From Membranipora membranacea (lineage: Eukaryota; Bryozoa; Gymnolaemata; Cheilostomatida; Membraniporidae), in NCBI GenBank assembly GCA_914767715.1, contig OU612071.1:8353493-8417492 (forward strand): 64,000 bases of DNA, written 5' to 3'. Every line of letters begins with the position of its first letter. The first letter of the stretch is position 1. A program made the translations under genes and the position numbers. Shown in pieces: positions 60,773-64,000 of the stretch. The notes below the pieces were generated by a model. It was not told where the DNA came from. It worked only from the letters and a program-made list of their open reading frames with translations, and ran no database searches.

Positions 60773-61062
60773 GGTGGCTTGTAACGCTGACTTGAAATTT
60801 ACAAAAATATACCAAGGGAGGGTATCACGCTTTGTTTTCGCTCGGATCAAAAAATAGATTTGCTTCTAACCTACCTCATTAGGTGAAGCAACTCCTGCTC
60901 ATTTCAAATGTGAAATCCGTTTAGCTCTGAGGGTCTTTGTTCTCAGTCATCGTCCGTCTTAACGAGGCTAACTTTTGCTCTAAAAAAACATGCCAAACGG
61001 CAGCAGTAAAAAGTTCAAAGTTTGTCGCATTCATATCAAACTCAGACCAGTTCGGATAACCC
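60773..61062 (+). repeat. 290-bp deletion monomer
   Basis: Copy of the monomer at 59,211-59,500 with the same 45-bp deletion (joint at about 61,052). Confidence 0.92.
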
Positions 61063-61352
61063 TGGGGCTTGTAACGCTGACTTGAAATTTACAAAATTAT
61101 ACCAAGGGAGGGTATCACGCTTTGTTTTCGCTCGGATCAAATAATAGATTTGCTTCTAACCTACCTCATTAGGTGAAGCAACTCCTGCTCATTTCAAATG
61201 TGAAATCCGTTTAGCTCTGAGGGTCTTTGTTCTCAGTCATCGTCCGTCTTAACGAGGCTAACTTTTGCTCTAAAAAAACATGCCAAACGGCAGCAGTAAA
61301 AAGTTCAAAGTTTGTCGCATTCATATCAAACTCAGACCAGTTCGGATAACCC
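61063..61352 (+). repeat. 290-bp deletion monomer
   Basis: Copy of the monomer at 59,501-59,790 with the same 45-bp deletion (joint at about 61,342). It differs from it at AAAATTATACC near 61,095. Confidence 0.92.
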
Positions 61353-62637
61353 TGGGGCTTGTAACGCTGACTTGAAATTTACAAAAATATACCAAGGGAG
61401 GGTATCACGCTTTTTTTTCACTCGGATCAAAAAATAGATTTGCTTCTAACCTACCTCATAAGGTGAAGCAACTCCTGCTCATTTCAAATGTGAAATCCGT
61501 TTAGCTCTGAGGGTCTTTGTTCTCAGTCAGCGTCCGTCTTAACGAGGCTCACTTTTGCTCTAAAAAAACATGCCAAACGGCAGCAGTAAAAAATTCAAAG
61601 TTTGTCGCAATCATATCAAACTCAGACCAGTTCAAGCCCTTATATACCTCATTCAAAATCCAGAATATGGAGATTCTCGGATAACCTGGTGGCTTGTAAC
61701 GCTGACTTGAAATTTACAAAAATATACCAAGGGAGGGTATCACGCTTTTTTTTCGCTCGGATCAAAAAATAGATTTGCTTCTAACCTACCTCATAAGGTG
61801 AACCAACTCCTGCTCATTTCAAATGTGAAATCCGTTTAGCTCTGAGGGTCTTTGTTCTCAGTCAGCGTCCGTCTTAACGAGGCTCACTTTTGCTCTAAAA
61901 CAACATGCCAAACGGCAGCAGTAAAAAATTCAAAGTTTGTCGCAATCATATCAAACTCAGACCAGTTCAAGCCCTTATATACCTCATTCGAAATCCAGAA
62001 TATGGAGATTCTCGGATAACCTGGTGGCTTGTAACGCTGACTTGAAATTTACAAAAATATACCAAGGGAGGGTATCACGCTTTTTTTTCGCTCGGATCAA
62101 AAAATCGATTTGCTTCTAACCTACCTCATAAGGTGAAGCAACTCCTGCTCATTTCAAATGTGAAATCCGTTTAGTTCTGAGGGTCTTTGTTCTCAGTCAG
62201 CGTTCGTCTTAACGAGGCTCACTTTTGCTCTAAAAAAACATGCCAAACGGCAGCAGTAAAAAATTCAAAGTTTGTCGCAATCATATCAAACTCAGACCAG
62301 TTCAAGCCCTTATATACCTCATTCAAAATGCAGAATTTGGAGATTCTCGGATAACCTGGTGGCTTGTAACGCTGACTTGAAATTTACAAAAATATACCAA
62401 GGGAGGGACTATCACGCTTTTTGTTTCGCTCGGATCAAAAAATAGATTTGCTTCTAACCTACCTCATAAGGTGAAGCAACTCCTGCTCATTTCAAATGTG
62501 AAATCCGTTTAGCTCGGAGGGTCTTTGTTCTCAGTCAGCGTCCGTCTTAACGAGGCTCACTTTTGCTCTAAAAAAACATGCCAAACGGCAGCAGTAAAAA
62601 ATTCAAAGTTTGTCGCAATCATATCAAACTCAGACCA

Positions 62638-62646
62638 GTTCAAGCC
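62638..62646 (+). promoter_or_regulatory. B-box-like motif (representative of most monomers)
   Basis: GTTCAAGCC fits the core consensus of the RNA polymerase III B box (GWTCRANNC) and recurs once in nearly every 335-bp monomer; it is cut in the four 290-bp monomers. A T8 tract at 62,754-62,761, about 108 bp downstream, could serve as a Pol III terminator. No convincing A box was found at the usual distance; the nearest loose match, AGGCTCACTTT, lies about 90 bp upstream and overlaps a TTTT. A 9-base degenerate motif can occur by chance and is then copied by the satellite, so transcription is speculation. Confidence 0.2.
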
Positions 62647-62654
62647 CTTATATA
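62647..62654 (-). promoter_or_regulatory. TATA-box-like motif (representative of most monomers)
   Basis: Read on the minus strand, CTTATATA is TATATAAG, an exact match to TATAWAAR. It abuts the B-box-like motif and is present in most monomers; type-B monomers have CCCATATA instead and lose it, and the 290-bp monomers lack it. No initiator-like sequence was recognised 25-35 bases downstream. It may be fortuitous. Confidence 0.2.
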
Positions 62655-64000
62655 CCTCATTCAAAATCCAGAATATGGAGATTCTCGGATAACCTGGTGG
62701 CTTTTAACGCTGACTTGAAATTTACAAAAATATACCAAGGGAGGGTATCACGCTTTTTTTTCGCTCGGATCAAAAAATAGATTTGCTTCTAACCTACCTC
62801 ATAAGGTGAAGCAACTCCTGCTCATTTCAAATGTGAAATCCGTTTAGCTCTGAGGGTCTTTGTTCTCAGTCAGCGTCCGTCTTAACGAGGCTCACTTTTG
62901 CTCTAAAAAAACATGCCAAACGGCAGCAGTAAAAAATTCAAAGTTTGTCGCAATCATATCAAACTCAGACCAGTTCAAGCCCTTATATACCTCATTCAAA
63001 ATCCAGAATATGGAGATTCTCGGATAACCTGGTGGCTTGTAACGCTGACTTGAAATTTACAAAAATATACCAAGGGAGGGTATCACGCTTTTTCTTCGCT
63101 CGGATCAAAAAATAGATTTGCTTCTAACCTACCTCATAAGGTGAAGCAACTCCTGCTCATTTCAAATGTGAAATCCGTTTAGCTCTGAGGGTCTTTGTTC
63201 TCAGTCAGGGTCCGTCTTAACGAGGCTCACTTTTGCTCTAAAAAAACATGCCAAACGGCAGCAGTAAAAAATTCAAAGTTTGTCGCAATCATATCAAACT
63301 CAGACCAGTTCAAGCCCTTATATACCTCATTCAAAATCCAGAATATGGAGATTCTCGGATAACCTGGTGGCTTGTAACGCTGACTTGAAATTTACAAAAA
63401 TATACCAAGGGAGGGTATCACGCTTTTTTTTCGCTCGGATCAAAAAATAGATTTGCTTCTAACCTACCTCATAAGGTGAAGCAACTCCTGCTCATTACAA
63501 ATGTGCAATCCGTTTAGCTCTGAGGGTCTTTGTTCTCGGTCAGCGTCCGTCTTAACGAGGCTCACTTTTGCTTTAAAAAAAAATGCCAAACGGCAGCAGT
63601 AAAAAATTCAAAGTTTGTCGCAATCATATCAAATTCAGACCAGTTCAAGCCCTTATATACCTCATTCAAAATCCAGAATATGGAAATTCTCGGATAACCT
63701 GGTGGCTTGTAACGCTGACTTGAAATTTACAAAAATATACCAAGGGAGGGTATCACGCTTTTTTTTCGCTCGGATCAAAAATAGATTTGCTTCTAACCTA
63801 CCTCATAAGGTGAACCAACTCCTTCTCATTTCAAATGTGAAATCCGTTTAGCTCTGAGGGTCTATGTTCTCACTCAGCGTCCGTCTTAATGAGGCTCACT
63901 TTTGCTCTAAAAAAACATGCCAAACGGCAGCAGTAAAAAATTCAAAGTTTGTCGCAATCATATCAAACTCAGACCAGTTCAAGCCCTTATATACCTCATT

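Larger units (their letters stand above)
60572..61802 (+). repeat. 1,562-bp duplication, copy 2
   Basis: Second copy of the segment starting near 59,010, including the CTAAAAATAGATGCC monomer and both 290-bp monomers. It ends near 61,802, where GTGAACCAACTCC replaces GTGAAGCAACTCC; the 312-bp monomer is not included. Confidence 0.9.
1..64000 (+). repeat. Satellite array, ~335-bp monomer, ~190 head-to-tail copies
   Basis: The same sequence recurs end to end. The landmark GGTGGCTTGT falls at 62696, 63031, 63366 and 63701, giving a period of exactly 335 bp; 64000/335 is about 191 copies. All copies I followed lie in one orientation and none is interrupted by foreign DNA. Counting the landmark as position 1, a monomer holds a T-tract of about 8 (pos ~59), an A6 tract (~77), TACCTCATAAGGTGA (~99), GTTTAGCTCTGAGGG (~147), CTTAACGAGGCTCAC (~186), ATGCCAAACGG (~218), GTTCAAGCC (~278) and GAGATTCTCGG (~316). 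G+C is about 40% (135 of 335 in the copy at 63031). Because 335 is not a multiple of 3, no reading frame persists between monomers. The window starts and ends inside the array, so its true size is unknown. The family is not one I recognise. A centromeric or heterochromatic role is inference from structure only. Confidence 0.98.
55337..64000 (+). repeat. Monomeric (non-HOR) array with private mutations
   Basis: Monomers here are of one kind: CAAATGTG then GTTTAGCTCTG, GAGGCTCAC, ATGCC, GACCAG, GGTGGCTTG, CTTGAAATTT and T8. They differ by scattered single changes rather than by A-E diagnostic sets. Recurrent minor variants are AAAACAACATGCC (near 55,402, 56,072, 56,408, 58,418, 61,898), GTGAACCAACTCC (near 57,312, 58,317, 58,987, 61,798, 63,812) and CGGGGCTCAC (near 55,715, 56,720, 57,390, 59,066, 60,628). 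Landmark spacing is mostly exactly 335 bp. The exception is 59.0-61.8 kb, annotated separately. Confidence 0.85.

Noticed and set aside
62754-62775. CENP-B box in the TTTCGCTCGGATC segment
   Set aside because: TTCG is present but the required spacing to A and CGGG is not met on either strand.
63031-63365. Internal dimer structure (two ~167-bp halves) in the monomer
   Set aside because: Short internal similarities exist (TACCTCAT twice, 142/193 bp apart; CTTGTAACG and CTTAACG about 180 bp apart) but their offsets disagree and the matches do not extend, so chance is likelier.
63300-63370. GAGATTCTC near-palindrome as a protein-binding or cruciform site
   Set aside because: The 9-base near-palindrome is too short to judge and is lost or altered in several monomer types (GGAGACTC, TGGATATTC, TGGGATTCG) that amplify normally.
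1-64000. CRISPR array
   Set aside because: The unit is a contiguous 335-bp repeat with no short direct repeat separated by unique spacers, and there are no cas-like genes.
1-64000. Telomeric repeats, rDNA, tRNA genes or an inserted transposon
   Set aside because: No TTAGGG- or TTTAGGG-like runs, no tRNA cloverleaf or rRNA-like segment, and no break in the 335-bp register large enough to hold an insertion were found. All length changes are small deletions or one- to few-base indels.

Overview
The whole 64-kb window is one uninterrupted satellite-DNA array. A monomer of about 335 bp (about 40% G+C in the copy at 63031-63365, counted by hand) repeats head to tail on one strand roughly 190 times. 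I found no protein-coding gene, tRNA, rRNA, transposon or unique-sequence interruption. Gene-free tandem DNA on this scale points to eukaryotic heterochromatin (centromeric, pericentromeric, subtelomeric or similar). I do not recognise the repeat family and cannot name the organism or the chromosomal location.

The array is layered. (1) 1-4.2 kb: a left subfamily with GGCGGCAAT and TTAAAAG in place of GGCAGCAGT and TTCAAAG, including some of the most divergent monomers (about 0.48-1.16 kb) and a duplicated dimer. (2) 4.2-5.84 kb: transition to the main subfamily. (3) 5.84-16.45 kb: a near-perfect tandem duplication of a 5,350-bp, 16-monomer block. (4) 16.4-23.5 kb: a five-monomer higher-order repeat (HOR) of about 1,672 bp built from variant types called A-E here. 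(5) 22.37-31.83 kb: a near-perfect tandem duplication of a 4,681-bp, 14-monomer block. (6) 33.6-42.3 kb: an eight-monomer HOR of 2,675 bp. (7) 42.3-47.7 kb: another eight-monomer unit (2,679 bp) made of types otherwise seen at 5-9 kb, with a copy shortened to five monomers. (8) 47.7-54.3 kb: an 11-monomer block duplicated with one monomer lost at a junction, separated by an island of left-flank-type monomers. (9) 55.3-64 kb: mostly monomeric sequence without HOR, containing a 1,562-bp duplication that carries 290-bp and 312-bp deletion monomers.

Nothing here works as a gene set. The biology is in the array's recombination history: nested tandem duplications of 2, 3, 5, 8, 11, 14 and 16 monomers, chimeric monomers, and exchange of variants over tens of kilobases, as expected from unequal crossing-over or replication slippage plus gene conversion. 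Possible functional signals are weak and untested. Most monomers carry a match to the RNA polymerase III B-box core on the + strand, directly abutting a TATATAAG on the - strand, with a T8 tract about 110 bp downstream of the B-box match. The period is also close to twice a nucleosome repeat. Short open frames exist but fail every test of being genes that I could apply by eye.
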